Assembly (NCBI GenBank): GCA_025054615.1
Contig: JANWZO010000003.1
Coordinates: forward strand, 45,627-109,626
Direction of reading: 5' to 3'
DNA: 64,000 nucleotides
From: Kiritimatiellia bacterium
GTDB lineage: Bacteria > Verrucomicrobiota > Kiritimatiellia > CAIVKH01
The notes below the pieces were generated by a model. That model was not told the origin of the DNA, ran no database searches, and saw nothing but the letters and a program-made list of their open reading frames with translations. Both the position numbers and the translations under genes were made by a program. Shown in pieces: positions 21,296 through 32,750 of this stretch (position 1 is the first letter of the stretch; each line of letters opens with the position of its first letter).

Positions 21296-21825
21296 GCAAC
21301 AAGATCCGATTGGCTACGGTGTGGCTCGACGGCTGTTCCGGCTGCCATATGTCATTTTTGGATATGGATGAGCGGCTCCTCGAGCTCGCGGACAAGATCG
21401 AACTGGTGAGCAGCCCGATCATGGATGCGAAAGACGTGCCGCCAAACATCGACCTGACGCTGATCGAGGGAGCCGTGTCCAGCGAAGAGGATCTCCACAA
21501 GGCCCTCGCGTTTCGCAAGAATTCTAAGCTGGTTATGGCCTTCGGCGACTGCGCCGTGACCGGAAATGTCCCATCGATGCGGAATATGTTTGACGTCGAC
21601 GAAGTGTACAATCGGGCCTACGTGGAGACCGCGGATACCCAGAAGCAGGTGCCAAGGAGCGTGGTTCCGGCCCTTCTCGCGCGGGCCCGGCCGGTGCACG
21701 AGGTGATCCATGTAGACGTTCACCTGCCCGGCTGCCCGCCGAACGCGGACATCATCTTCTACGTGCTGTCGGAGTTGATCGCGGGCCGCATGCCCGATCC
21801 GATGAAAATAGGGAAGTTTGGATAA
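21292..21825 (+). CDS. hoxY: [NiFe] hydrogenase small subunit HoxY
   Basis: 177 aa. It carries only the proximal [4Fe-4S] site: CSGC near residue 14, GDCAVTGN and LPGCPP. That is the reduced set typical of soluble group 3d enzymes, and there is no twin-arginine leader, so the complex is cytoplasmic. Start ATG at 21292 overlaps the hoxU stop. Confidence 0.95.
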   Translation: MSNKIRLATVWLDGCSGCHMSFLDMDERLLELADKIELVSSPIMDAKDVPPNIDLTLIEGAVSSEEDLHKALAFRKNSKLVMAFGDCAVTGNVPSMRNMFDVDEVYNRAYVETADTQKQVPRSVVPALLARARPVHEVIHVDVHLPGCPPNADIIFYVLSELIAGRMPDPMKIGKFG

Positions 21826-21847
21826 GTTCGGGGAAAGGAGAGCCACC

Positions 21848-23275
21848 ATGGCAAGGACCATCGTTATCGATCCGGTTACTCGGATCGAAGGCCATTCCAA
21901 GATCACGGTGTACCTGGACGACCAGAATCAGGTCGCCGACGCGCATTTCCATGTGACGCAGTTCCGCGGCTTCGAAAAATTCACCGAGGGCCGACCCTAC
22001 ACGGAAATGCCAGCCATCACCGCGCGCATTTGCGGGATCTGCCCTGTCAGCCATCTGCTCGCCGCCTCGAAGGCGTGCGACGACCTGATGGCGGTCAAAA
22101 TTCCGCCGACCGCCGCCAAGCTGCGCCGTCTGCTCAATTACGCCCAGATTACCCAGTCGCATGCGCTGAGTTTCTTCCACCTCAGTTCGCCCGATTTCCT
22201 GCTCGGCTTCGATTCAGACCCGGCTCAGCGGCACATTTTCGGTGTAGCGTCTCGATACCCCGAAATCGCAAAGGACGGGATCTGGCTCCGAAAGTATGGC
22301 CAGCAGATCATCGAATGGCTCGGCGGCAAGCGAATTCATGCAGCGTGGACCGTCCCGGGTGGCGTGAACGCCCCGCTCAAGCCCGAGACCCGCGACAAAA
22401 TCCTCGAAGACTTGCCGAAGGGAATCGAGATCGTGCGCCGCACGCTCGATTTCTGGAAAAATGAGCAGCAAAAGTTCAAAGAAGAGATCGAGCACTTTGC
22501 CAATTTCCCGTCGCTTTTCCTTGGTCTCGTCACCCCCGAGGGCAATCTCGAGCACTACGATGGCTTCCTACGCGTGGTCGATGCAGACCGCAAGATCATC
22601 GCCGACAAGCTCGAGCCTACCGCCTATCATCGCCACATCGGCGAGGCGAGTCTCGGCGACAGCTATCTAAAGGCTCCCTACTTCAAGCCGTTCGGTTTCC
22701 CTGGCGGCATGTACCGCGTGGGGCCGCTCGCGCGTCTGAATATCTGCGATGCGTGCGGGACCCCCCTCGCGGACAGAGAATTACAAGATTTCCGCGCGTT
22801 GAGGCCGGGCGGCGCCGTGCTTAGTTCGTTCTACTATCACCACGCGCGCCTGATCGAGATCCTATTTGCGCTGGAGCGGATCGGCGAGTTGTGCAATTCG
22901 GCAGACATTCTGAACACCCATGTGCGCGCCGTTGCCAACCCCAACAAATTTGAGGGAGTCGGCGTCTCCGAAGCCCCGCGCGGCACGCTGTTCCATCACT
23001 ACAAGATCAACGAACAGGGACTGATCACCTGGGCCAACCTCATCGTCGCAACGGGCAACAACAATCTGGCGATGAACAAGGGCATCACGCAGGCGGCACG
23101 GCATTTCGTCAACGGTTCGGACGTTCGGGAGGGAGCGCTGAATCGTATCGAGGCGGTGATCCGCTGCTATGACCCATGCCTGAGTTGCTCGACGCATGCG
23201 CTCGGCCAAATGCCCATCCGGCTGACGATCGTCAGCGCCAAAGGCGAGATTCTGCGCGAGATCGCGCGCGGATGA
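21848..23275 (+). CDS. hoxH: [NiFe] hydrogenase large subunit HoxH
   Basis: 475 aa; houses the Ni-Fe(CN)2CO centre. Ligands are C62/C65 in [10 protein letters not shown] and C444/C447 in DPCLSCSTH. The protein continues 25 residues beyond His450, the usual cleavage point, so a maturation endopeptidase (HoxW type) is required; none is in the window. GGAAAGGAG precedes the ATG at 21848, chosen over an open frame beginning at 21818. Last gene of the long unit, convergent with the RmlD-like gene. Confidence 0.96.
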   Translation: MARTIVIDPVTRIEGHSKITVYLDDQNQVADAHFHVTQFRGFEKFTEGRPYTEMPAITARICGICPVSHLLAASKACDDLMAVKIPPTAAKLRRLLNYAQITQSHALSFFHLSSPDFLLGFDSDPAQRHIFGVASRYPEIAKDGIWLRKYGQQIIEWLGGKRIHAAWTVPGGVNAPLKPETRDKILEDLPKGIEIVRRTLDFWKNEQQKFKEEIEHFANFPSLFLGLVTPEGNLEHYDGFLRVVDADRKIIADKLEPTAYHRHIGEASLGDSYLKAPYFKPFGFPGGMYRVGPLARLNICDACGTPLADRELQDFRALRPGGAVLSSFYYHHARLIEILFALERIGELCNSADILNTHVRAVANPNKFEGVGVSEAPRGTLFHHYKINEQGLITWANLIVATGNNNLAMNKGITQAARHFVNGSDVREGALNRIEAVIRCYDPCLSCSTHALGQMPIRLTIVSAKGEILREIARG

Positions 23276-23321
23276 CGCAGCGGCGGGGCCGCCGGGCGCG
23301 GGGACCATCCCGTCTCGACGG

Positions 23322-24203
23322 TCAGGACACCCGCGATTCCAAGCGCTGGAGCTCGGCGAGCACGACGTCCACCACCGAGGGAAAATCCGTCCGCTCACTA
23401 AAGCCGAGCTCGCGAAGTTTCCGGTCATCCAGCGTGCTGTCCCGCGGGCGCCGGGCTTTGCGGGGAATAACGCGGCTGGAAGGCAGAAAGTGGTCGAAGG
23501 GCAGCCGGAGGTGTCGCGCGATCTCCACTGACCAGGCGTAGCGCGTAGCGCCTCGAGGCCCGCTCAAATGGAAAACGCCCTCGGCGTCTTGTTGGATCAG
23601 GAAACTCATTCCTCGCGCAACATCGCGCGTCCAGGTGGGCACGCGGATGAGCACGTTGTCGAGCTCCACGGGCTGGGCGCGGCGAGCGTCTTCGATGATC
23701 AACCGGATGAATCCGCAATCCTGAAGGGTAGGTCCACCGCCGACCAGCAGGGGAACACGGAGGATGATTGTATTACGACGGTCAGCGAGCGCGTCCTCGG
23801 CTTCGACCTTGCTGCGCCCGTACTCGCTGAGGGGGTTGCGTGGACTGGTCTCCGAATAGGGCGGGGATTCGCCGTCAAACACATAGTCGGTGCTGACAAA
23901 GAGAAGGCGCGTGGAGGTGGGCAGGCTCTCGCGGAGGACGCGGGCGGGCGCCGTGTTGAGTCGCCGCGTTTCCAGCGGATCCTCCTCGCAAAAATCGGGT
24001 TCACGGTAGGCGGCGAGTAGCAGGACGACGTCAGGCCGCTGCTCTCGGACGAGGCGGACGAGCGCATCGGCATCACGGATGTCGACGGGGATGGAGCCGC
24101 GTGCCCCACTCCGGCTGACAGCGATGACATCGCCGAGTCGACTGAATTCGAGCAAAACCTCTCGGCCCAGCAGACCGGTCGACCCCAACAAGAGCGTTTT
24201 CAT
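23322..24203 (-). CDS. RmlD-like NAD(P)-dependent sugar reductase / SDR family protein
   Basis: 293 aa extended short-chain dehydrogenase. LLGSTGLLGREV is the Gly-rich nucleotide loop, STDYVFDGESPPY the RmlD signature, EYGRSKVEAE the Tyr-x3-Lys catalytic pair. Closest type is dTDP-4-dehydrorhamnose reductase. No rmlABC genes are nearby, so the substrate is uncertain; the MAT2B subgroup also shares this pattern. It follows the amino-acid transporter ATPase by 7 bp and is probably cotranscribed with it. Confidence 0.85.
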   Translation of the reverse strand: MKTLLLGSTGLLGREVLLEFSRLGDVIAVSRSGARGSIPVDIRDADALVRLVREQRPDVVLLLAAYREPDFCEEDPLETRRLNTAPARVLRESLPTSTRLLFVSTDYVFDGESPPYSETSPRNPLSEYGRSKVEAEDALADRRNTIILRVPLLVGGGPTLQDCGFIRLIIEDARRAQPVELDNVLIRVPTWTRDVARGMSFLIQQDAEGVFHLSGPRGATRYAWSVEIARHLRLPFDHFLPSSRVIPRKARRPRDSTLDDRKLRELGFSERTDFPSVVDVVLAELQRLESRVS

Positions 24204-24210
24204 CGGATCG

Positions 24211-24942
24211 CTAGTATTTCAATACGCGATCCAGAAAGCGCGCAACCGCAGAATGCGAAGGAGCGGAAAAGAGAGCATCCCCCGGCGCGTGCTCCACGAT
24301 TCGGCCGTCGGCGAGAAAGACAGCGTGGTCGGCGACCGAGCGAGCAAACGCTAGATGATGGGTCACGAGGACCAGATCGCGCCCTTCAGCGCGCAGCTCG
24401 CCGATCATGTCGAGGACCTCCGCAGTCATTTCCGGATCCAGCGCGCTGGTGGGTTCGTCAAACAGCAGAAGCTTCGGACGGATGGCGACGGCTCGGACAA
24501 TCGCCACGCGCTGGCGCTGGCCCCCCGACAGCTCGGCGGGTTTCTTGTGGGCGTGGGTCTCGAGCCTGAATCGCCGCAGATGGGCCATCGCGAGATCGCG
24601 TGCCGCGTCCCTGTCCATGCCGTGGACGTGGACCAACGGGAGCGTGATGTTTTCGAGCGCGGTTAGATGCGGGAAGAGGTTCATCGCCTGAAATACGACG
24701 CCTACCTGCCGGCGGTGCTCGCGCAGCGCGGATTCCTCGAAGGCCAGGATATTGCCCCCGATCGCTAGGCGGCCGCGGTCCGGATATTCAAGCCCGGCCA
24801 GAATGCGGAGCAGGGTGGATTTCCCGCCGCCCGAGGGGCCGATCAGCACCAGCGCCCGAACTCCGTCGACCGCCAGGGATACGTCCCTTAGGGCTACGTG
24901 GTCGCCAAACGATTTGGATATCTGCTCAAGTTCAAGACGCAT
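24211..24942 (-). CDS. Polar amino-acid ABC transporter ATP-binding protein (GlnQ type)
   Basis: 243 aa. Walker A GPSGGGKST, Q-loop VFQAMNLFPHLT, signature LSGGQRQR, Walker B LLLFDEPTSALDPE; the last stretch is diagnostic of the polar amino-acid (PAAT) group. ATG at 24942 chosen over an upstream in-frame TTG at 24951 because families begin MRLELE-like. Middle of an operon with a binding protein and permease. Confidence 0.93.
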   Translation of the reverse strand: MRLELEQISKSFGDHVALRDVSLAVDGVRALVLIGPSGGGKSTLLRILAGLEYPDRGRLAIGGNILAFEESALREHRRQVGVVFQAMNLFPHLTALENITLPLVHVHGMDRDAARDLAMAHLRRFRLETHAHKKPAELSGGQRQRVAIVRAVAIRPKLLLFDEPTSALDPEMTAEVLDMIGELRAEGRDLVLVTHHLAFARSVADHAVFLADGRIVEHAPGDALFSAPSHSAVARFLDRVLKY

Positions 24943-24981
24943 GGCCGGCAACGTGTGTCCGCCATTAGGAAGGGGCGGCTG

Positions 24982-25776
24982 TCATGTCTCAAAGCGGAAA
25001 CGATGCTCGAGGGCCCGACTTAGCGCGGACAGCGGCCAGGTGACCAGCAGATAACCGGCCGCCAGTGGAATGTAGCTCTCGAGTGTGCTGTAGGTCGCGC
25101 TGTTCACCTGTTGCGCTGCGAGGGTGAATTCGTTGATGGAGATGATGCTGAGCAGCGAAGAATCTTTCACAAGAGACACGAATTGGCCGGTCAGCGGCGG
25201 AAGCATTTGGCGAATGGCCTGCGGGAAAATCACATGGCGATAAATCTGCGCCGGAGTTAGGCCAATCGCGCGGGCGCTTTCCAATTGGCTGGCGCCGACG
25301 CTCTCGATCCCGCTGCGAATTATTTCGCTGATATAGGCCCCCGCAAACACGGAGAGGATCAGGACGCCCGCCACAAAGCGATTGTGTACGCCGAAGGCAT
25401 TAGCGACCACGTAAAAGAACACGAGGATCTGCACAAGCAACGGCGTGCCGCGGATCAGCTCCACGTAGACCACACCGGCCTGGCGGATCAGCAGCAGGCG
25501 GGCCCGCCGGGCGAGGGCCGCCGCCAGGCCGATCAGGGTGCTGCAGACGAGCGCGGCGACGGAAATCGCCAGTGTGGCGAGCCAACCGCGAATGAACTGG
25601 CCGCGGTAGACCCAGACGCCGCTCCAGTTCCAGTGGTAGGCGATCTGCGCAAAGGCCGCGTGCAGCCCCGCGGCGAGCGCGATCAGGATGATGACGACGT
25701 GCGCCGCGCGCGCGGCCCACGGCGCCTCGCCGCGGCGATCCGCAACCCACCACGACCGTCGCGCCCTAGAAGACAA
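24982..25776 (-). CDS. Polar amino-acid ABC transporter permease
   Basis: 264 aa with an N-terminal helix (about 27-47) and a five-helix BPD domain. Conserved blocks ELIRGTPLLVQI and the EAA-like SARAIGLTPAQIYRHVIFPQAIR are present. The TTG start at 25776 overlaps the end of the binding-protein gene, which is consistent with coupling, but it is not a strong start. Confidence 0.9.
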   Translation of the reverse strand: MSSRARRSWWVADRRGEAPWAARAAHVVIILIALAAGLHAAFAQIAYHWNWSGVWVYRGQFIRGWLATLAISVAALVCSTLIGLAAALARRARLLLIRQAGVVYVELIRGTPLLVQILVFFYVVANAFGVHNRFVAGVLILSVFAGAYISEIIRSGIESVGASQLESARAIGLTPAQIYRHVIFPQAIRQMLPPLTGQFVSLVKDSSLLSIISINEFTLAAQQVNSATYSTLESYIPLAAGYLLVTWPLSALSRALEHRFRFET

Positions 25777-26557
25777 ACGGAATCCCCTCGCCGATGAAAT
25801 ACGATTTCATATCGGTCAGGTAACGATTGCCCAAATCCTCGAAGCCGCCTTTCGCCCGAAAGTCGGCGAGGAAGGCGTTGACCTTGTCTCGGAGCGCGTC
25901 ATTTCCTTTGCGAATGCCAATAGCCCACGACTCGCGTCGGATCGGTTCGAGATTCGGGCGCGTGGCATCCGGGTTCCGCCGCCAATGGTTGTAGACGGAC
26001 ATCTGGTCATAAATAAACGCGTCGGCCTTGCCTTGGATCACCTCTAGCACGCAGGCGGACTCCTCGCGCAACACGTGCACATCCGCGAGCGGCAGGTGCT
26101 CTTTGGCATACAATTCCCCCGTCGTTCCGAGTTTGACGGCGACGCGCCGACCCGGCGCATTCAGGTCCGAAACGCTTCGGACGTCCGACCCGGCGTGGAT
26201 CAAAAGCGCGAGGCCCACCTGCAAATAGGGGTCCGAGAAATCGATCGAGCGGGCCCGCTCTTCCGTGGCCGTCATCGAGGAGAGGATCAGGTCGATCCTG
26301 CCGGTTTTGAGCGCGGGGATCAGGCCGTCGAACGGGATGTTCTCAATGCGGAGAGGTCGGCCGAGGTACTCGGCCAGCGCGCGCGCGATCTCGACGCTGA
26401 TCCCGGCTGGCTGGCCGTTTGTGTCCGTCATTTCAAATGGAGGATAGGCCAACTCCATCCCCACCACCAGTGGCCGGTCTTTCTCGCTCCGCGCGCATCC
26501 GATCGCGGCGGCGAGAATGGCGACCATGGTCAGCGATAAACCGTTCGGGCAACGCAT
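25766..26557 (-). CDS. Amino-acid ABC transporter substrate-binding lipoprotein
   Basis: 263 aa, SBP family 3. A lipoprotein signal ends in the lipobox AAIGC (Cys21), so the protein is membrane-tethered in the periplasm. LAYPPFEMTDTNGQPAGISVEIA and FDGLIPALKTGRIDLI are the family signature regions. The ligand is probably a polar amino acid, not further resolvable. GAGGAG lies upstream of the ATG. Leads the operon 26557-23322. Confidence 0.93.
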   Translation of the reverse strand: MRCPNGLSLTMVAILAAAIGCARSEKDRPLVVGMELAYPPFEMTDTNGQPAGISVEIARALAEYLGRPLRIENIPFDGLIPALKTGRIDLILSSMTATEERARSIDFSDPYLQVGLALLIHAGSDVRSVSDLNAPGRRVAVKLGTTGELYAKEHLPLADVHVLREESACVLEVIQGKADAFIYDQMSVYNHWRRNPDATRPNLEPIRRESWAIGIRKGNDALRDKVNAFLADFRAKGGFEDLGNRYLTDMKSYFIGEGIPFVF

Positions 26558-26701
26558 AAGAGGTTCTCCTCAAAGCCAGCGCGGGCGCCATCCGGCAACC
26601 TGCCCACTGCATAGCGCAAGGCTACCGCGCATCCGAAAGCTTGCCAAGGCCAGTTCGCGCCGATAGCTTGGGAGTCTTTTCGGACGGAGGTTCAGATTCG
26701 C

Positions 26702-28006
26702 ATGAATATAACCGTCGTGGGCACCGGATATGTCGGCTTGGTGACGGGCGCCTGTTTTTCCGATTGGGGCCACAACGTCCTCTGCGTCGACAACGACGAA
26801 AACAAGATCCGCATGCTCAAGCATCTGCAGATGCCGATCTACGAGGTCGGCCTCGAGGATTTGGTCAAACGGAACGTGGCGGCCGGGCGCCTCCATTTCA
26901 CCACGTCGATCGCCGAGGGCACTCATTTTGCAGAGGTCATTTTCATCGCCGTCGGCACGCCTCCGGGCTATCGCGGCGCGGCGAACCTTTCCTACGTTGA
27001 GCAGGTCGGCCGCCAGGTGGCCGAGCACATGACGGATTACAAGCTCCTTGTCGAAAAGAGCACGGTGCCCGTCAACACGCACGAGCAGCTCAAACGCACG
27101 GTCACCAAATACCTCCGGGCCGACATTCCGTTCGACGTCGCCTCCAACCCGGAATTTTTGAAGGAGGGTACTGCGATCGAGGATGCGTTCCATCCGGACC
27201 GGATCGTCATCGGCGTCGAAAGCGCCCGGGCGGAGAAACTGCTGCGCGAGATTTACCAACCCATCCTCGACCGCACCGGCTGCCCCCTGCTGGTCATGAA
27301 CCCCGCGAGCGCGGAACTGACCAAACACGCGTCGAACTCCTTCCTCGCGATGAAAATTTCGTTCATCAATGCCGTCGCGCGGATCTGCGAACTCGCCGGC
27401 GCGGATGTCGAGCAGGTGGCGCTGGGCATGGGTCTGGACAAGCGGATCGGCCCGCAGTTTCTCAAAGCCGGCGTCGGTTACGGCGGATCCTGTTTCCCGA
27501 AGGACGTCGATGCCTTCGTCCAAATCGCCGACCACTTGGGCTACAATTTTGAGCTGCTCAAGGAGGTCCAGCGGGTCAACAAGACCCAGCGCGAACACGT
27601 CCTGCAAAAAATCCAGCGCGAACTGTGGGTGGTCCAGGACAAGGTCATCGCGATCCTTGGCCTCGCGTTCAAACCCGGAACGGACGATATCCGCGAGGCG
27701 CCCTCCCTCTTCTTCGTCCCTCAGCTCATTGAGATGGGCGCGAAGCTCCGGCTCTGGGATCCAATCGCCCGGGATCGCTTCGCGCAGCTCTTTCCCAGCG
27801 AGGCCTACTTCAAGGACCCCATCGAATGCGCCACTGGCGCGGACCTTCTGCTGATCCTGACCGACTGGCCACAGGTCAAGCAGATCGACCTCGACCAGCT
27901 CAAAGCGGTGATGCGATGCCCGGTGATCGTGGATGGCCGGAATGTATTCGATCCCCGGACGGTGCGCGCGAAGGGATTCACTTACCATTCCGTGGGCCGG
28001 CCGTGA
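26702..28006 (+). CDS. ugd: UDP-glucose 6-dehydrogenase
   Basis: 434 aa. It oxidises UDP-glucose to UDP-glucuronate with two NAD+. The N-terminal Rossmann motif is GTGYVGLVTG, the central helix region STVPVNTHEQ. The catalytic Cys264 lies in GGSCFPKD, and LGLAFKPGTDDIREAP marks the C-terminal domain. Divergent from the transporter operon; 119 bp before rpsU. Likely supplies glucuronate units for surface polysaccharide made by the genes around it. A GGAGG lies rather far (11 nt) from the ATG. Confidence 0.95.
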   Translation: MNITVVGTGYVGLVTGACFSDWGHNVLCVDNDENKIRMLKHLQMPIYEVGLEDLVKRNVAAGRLHFTTSIAEGTHFAEVIFIAVGTPPGYRGAANLSYVEQVGRQVAEHMTDYKLLVEKSTVPVNTHEQLKRTVTKYLRADIPFDVASNPEFLKEGTAIEDAFHPDRIVIGVESARAEKLLREIYQPILDRTGCPLLVMNPASAELTKHASNSFLAMKISFINAVARICELAGADVEQVALGMGLDKRIGPQFLKAGVGYGGSCFPKDVDAFVQIADHLGYNFELLKEVQRVNKTQREHVLQKIQRELWVVQDKVIAILGLAFKPGTDDIREAPSLFFVPQLIEMGAKLRLWDPIARDRFAQLFPSEAYFKDPIECATGADLLLILTDWPQVKQIDLDQLKAVMRCPVIVDGRNVFDPRTVRAKGFTYHSVGRP

Positions 28007-28022
28007 TCCCGACGACAGGGGT

Positions 28023-28051
28023 TTGACAGCGGGCGGCGCGGTCCATATTCT
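28023..28051 (+). promoter_or_regulatory. Sigma70-type promoter of rpsU
   Basis: Perfect -35 TTGACA at 28023-28028, 17-bp spacer, -10 TATTCT at 28046-28051. It lies 75 bp before the rpsU GTG. The leader contains two direct copies of ATTGGGACA (28073-28081 and 28088-28096). Confidence 0.75.
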
Positions 28052-28125
28052 TGGCGGACTTTTTCCCCATGAATTGGGACACAACGGATTGGGACAGAAC
28101 CTGCAGAAGGGAGTGAGGACAAAAC

Positions 28126-28302
28126 GTGACGGAAGTGAAATTGCGAAAAGGCGAGTCGGTCGACAAGGCTCTTCGACGCTTGAAGAAGAAGCTCGATAAA
28201 GAGGGCCTTATGCGTGAGATCCGCTCGCACCGTTACTATGAAAAGCCCAGCGAGCGCCGTCGCCGCAAAGAGGCGCGCGCCCGCATGCGCGCGTCCGCCT
28301 GA
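28126..28302 (+). CDS. rpsU: 30S ribosomal protein S21
   Basis: 58 aa, GTG start with GTGAGG upstream. The protein opens TEVKLRKGESVDKALRRLKK, continues with DKEGLMREIRSHRYYEKPSE and ends in a basic Arg/Lys tail, unmistakable for S21. S21 aids initiation by binding near the anti-Shine-Dalgarno end of 16S rRNA. It is monocistronic here: own promoter upstream, hairpin downstream, embedded among polysaccharide precursor genes. Confidence 0.96.
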   Translation: MTEVKLRKGESVDKALRRLKKKLDKEGLMREIRSHRYYEKPSERRRRKEARARMRASA

Positions 28303-28324
28303 CCCCTTTCGGCTCATTCTCAAC

Positions 28325-28347
28325 CTCCCCAACGGCGGGGAGTTCTG
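28325..28347 (+). terminator. Probable rho-independent terminator of rpsU
   Basis: CTCCCC (28325-28330) pairs with GGGGAG (28337-28342) over a 6-nt loop, followed by TTCTGTT. The T tract is imperfect, but the location 23 bp after the rpsU stop fits. Confidence 0.6.
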
Positions 28348-28525
28348 TTATAAGCGCTGAAGCGATGCGGAGGCGTCAGTCCCGACCGCTTGGAACCTCG
28401 TCCTCCGCCGAATGTCCATGGCGCGGAATTTCCATTTTATGGAAGCCGTTTTGAGAATTTTTACAGAGCATGGAAACCGGCGCCGCGCCCCAATCCGCCT
28501 GCGTCCGCCCGCGCCTGCCGCCTGA

Positions 28526-30435
<1,910 letters not shown>

Positions 30436-30439
30436 CCGC

Positions 30440-31375
30440 ATGCGCATTTTGGTGACCGGCGCGCGGGGATTCGTGGGCCGACATTTGATGGCCGAGTTGG
30501 CGGCAGCCGGCCACGAGCCAGTCGGCCTTTCCCGGCAGGCGGATTGCCCGGCGGCCGACTCATCGGACCGAATTGCCGACATTTGCGACCGCCGGGCCGT
30601 TGCCGAAGTGGTTCGCGATCTGCAACCAGAGGGTTGCGTGCATTTGGCGGGCGTCGCGTTCGTTCCCGCCGGCTGGACGCAGCCGCACCACGTGTTCGAG
30701 GTCAATGTCCTTGGGGCGCTCAATCTCTTGGAAGCGTTGCGAGAACACGCGCCCCGCTGCCGAACCGTCCTGGTGTCGAGCGCGCTGGTCTACGGGGCAG
30801 CCGACCCGGACCGGCCTCGCGACGAGCAGGCGCCGCTTGACCCGCAGTCGATTTACGCCGTCTCGAAGGCGGCCTCGGACCTCAACGGCCTGCTATATGC
30901 CCGGCATTATGATCTGCCCGTGATGGTCGCACGGCCATGCAACCACATTGGCCCCGGCCAGTCCGCCGAGTTCATGGCGCCTTCGTTCGCAAGGCAGTTG
31001 GCGGACATTGCGTCGGGCCGCCAGCCTGCCGTCATCCGCGTGGGCAATCTGGATTGCGTGCGCGAGTTCATGGATGTCCGCGATGTGGCGCGCGCGTATC
31101 GGATGCTGCTGGAGCGGGGGCGAGGCGGAGAAGCGTACAATGTTTCGGCCGGAATCGCCGGGCCGGTCCGATCGATTTTGGAGGAGTTGTGTCGAATTGC
31201 AGGCGTATCGCCCCGCATTGAGATCGATCCGGCGCGCTGGCGCCCCACCGACCGGCAACCTCTCCTCATGGCTGACAAAATTAGGCGCGAAACGGGCTGG
31301 TCTCCCATCTTTCCGCTGCACCAGACGTTGGCCGACATCTACCATTCGATGGCATCGGCCGTGGGCGCGAGCTAG
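30440..31375 (+). CDS. rmd: GDP-6-deoxy-D-mannose reductase (GDP-D-rhamnose forming)
   Basis: 311 aa extended SDR. GARGFVGRHL is the nucleotide loop and YAVSKAASDL holds the catalytic Tyr/Lys. RPCNHIGPGQ and RDVARAY are shared with Rmd proteins. Position 4 bp after gmd supports reduction of the Gmd product to GDP-D-rhamnose; GDP-fucose synthase is less likely because its signature residues are absent. Product probably feeds the surface polysaccharide. Confidence 0.88.
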   Translation: MRILVTGARGFVGRHLMAELAAAGHEPVGLSRQADCPAADSSDRIADICDRRAVAEVVRDLQPEGCVHLAGVAFVPAGWTQPHHVFEVNVLGALNLLEALREHAPRCRTVLVSSALVYGAADPDRPRDEQAPLDPQSIYAVSKAASDLNGLLYARHYDLPVMVARPCNHIGPGQSAEFMAPSFARQLADIASGRQPAVIRVGNLDCVREFMDVRDVARAYRMLLERGRGGEAYNVSAGIAGPVRSILEELCRIAGVSPRIEIDPARWRPTDRQPLLMADKIRRETGWSPIFPLHQTLADIYHSMASAVGAS

Positions 31376-31566
31376 CCCCCGCGCGGGTCAGACAAGGCGA
31401 CATTGGCCGCGCATTGACGCGCGCGGGAACGATGCCGGCCTCGGGCAGACCTTTTATAGATCTCCGGCTCGACCCTAGACGCTCGCGTCGATCGGTAAGG
31501 GATGATCGATCGATTTGACGTCGGGTTGTCGTTGAAAAATCAGATTCGGAGGCTGAGATTGGGCAC

Positions 31567-31908
31567 ATGCACGAGCTGGGCATCGCTCAGGGTATTCTGG
31601 AGGCCGCCCTGGAGGCTGCGGCGCGAGAACGGGCAGAGCGGATTGTTCGACTTCGCGTGAAGGTGGGGGAGCTTTCCGGGGTGGTCGAGGAGGCGCTTCG
31701 ATTTGCCTTCGAGGCGATCTCGGCCGGCACGCGGGCGGAAGGGGCGCGACTTGAGGTGGAGGTCATCGCCGTGCGATGCTATTGTGCTCAATGCCAACGG
31801 GAGTTCGAGGCCGCGCCGCTCCGCTATGAATGCCCCCTGTGCGGGACGCCTTCTGGCGAAGTGCGGGCCGGACGCGAGCTGGCGCTTACGGAAATTGAGG
31901 TGAATTGA
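31567..31908 (+). CDS. hypA: Hydrogenase nickel insertion protein HypA
   Basis: 113 aa, usual length. The N-terminal MHE binds nickel. The zinc site is formed by C73/C76 (CAQC) and C89/C92 (CPLC). It works with HypB to insert nickel into the hydrogenase large subunit, here presumably HoxH encoded 8 kb upstream. It is followed after 1 nt by hypB. No strong ribosome site at the ideal distance. Confidence 0.95.
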   Translation: MHELGIAQGILEAALEAAARERAERIVRLRVKVGELSGVVEEALRFAFEAISAGTRAEGARLEVEVIAVRCYCAQCQREFEAAPLRYECPLCGTPSGEVRAGRELALTEIEVN

Positions 31909-31909
31909 C

Positions 31910-32683
31910 ATGTGCGACCATTGCGGTTGTTCGCAGGCTGTCTCCCACGGTCACCATCACGGCGAGGCCGGCGAAACGGCCGGGCACGGCCACGCTCACG
32001 AACATCACCACGAAGCGGAGACGCGAACGATCGAGTTGCACCGATCGCTCATGGCGCTAAACGAACGACTGGCCGAGCAGAATCGGGGCTATTTCAAGGC
32101 GCGTCACACGCTGGCGCTCAACATCGTCTCCTCGCCCGGCGCGGGCAAGACGTCGCTCATTGAGGCGACGGTGCGCGCGTTGTCGGGGGAATTCCGGATG
32201 GCCGTGATTGTGGGCGATCTGGCAACGGATCGGGATGCTCAGCGGATCCGTGCGGCCGGCGCGCCGGCGGTGCAGGTGACCACTGGCACGGTCTGCCATT
32301 TAGACGCGCACATGGTCCAACACGCGCTTGAAAATTTGGGCGATGCGCCCGTCGATGTGCTGTTCATCGAAAACGTCGGCAACCTCGTGTGTCCGGCGAG
32401 CTTCGACCTCGGGGAGCGCCTGCGCGTCGTGGTGCTCTCAGTTACGGAAGGCGAAGATAAACCGCTCAAATATCCGTCAATTTTTCAAAGCGCGGACGCC
32501 GTCGTTTTGAGCAAGATCGACCTCGCCCTGGCAGCAGGCTTCGACCGCGAGTTCGCGCTGGCCAACATTCGGACCGCTGCGCCCGCGGCTCGGATCTTCG
32601 AGCTCTCCGCAAAGACGGGCGAGGGGCTCGAGCCGTGGTTCAATTTTTTGCGGGCGCACGCGCCTATTCGCAGAGTTTCGTAG
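31910..32683 (+). CDS. hypB: Hydrogenase nickel incorporation GTPase HypB
   Basis: 257 aa. The N-terminus has the high-affinity nickel motif CDHCGC (C2, C5, C7) and a His-rich stretch up to residue 34 that can store nickel. The SIMIBI GTPase domain has P-loop SSPGAGKTS (74-82), VGDLATDRDA, metal-site TVCHLDAH and NKxD-like LSKIDLA. Forms a pair with hypA; hypCDEF are not in the window. Confidence 0.96.
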   Translation: MCDHCGCSQAVSHGHHHGEAGETAGHGHAHEHHHEAETRTIELHRSLMALNERLAEQNRGYFKARHTLALNIVSSPGAGKTSLIEATVRALSGEFRMAVIVGDLATDRDAQRIRAAGAPAVQVTTGTVCHLDAHMVQHALENLGDAPVDVLFIENVGNLVCPASFDLGERLRVVVLSVTEGEDKPLKYPSIFQSADAVVLSKIDLALAAGFDREFALANIRTAAPAARIFELSAKTGEGLEPWFNFLRAHAPIRRVS

Positions 32684-32750
32684 ACGCCGCGAATGTCCCT
32701 CAAGCCGGTCCCCGGCGCGACGCGGACGGCGTGGCCAATCCGTAGGGTTC

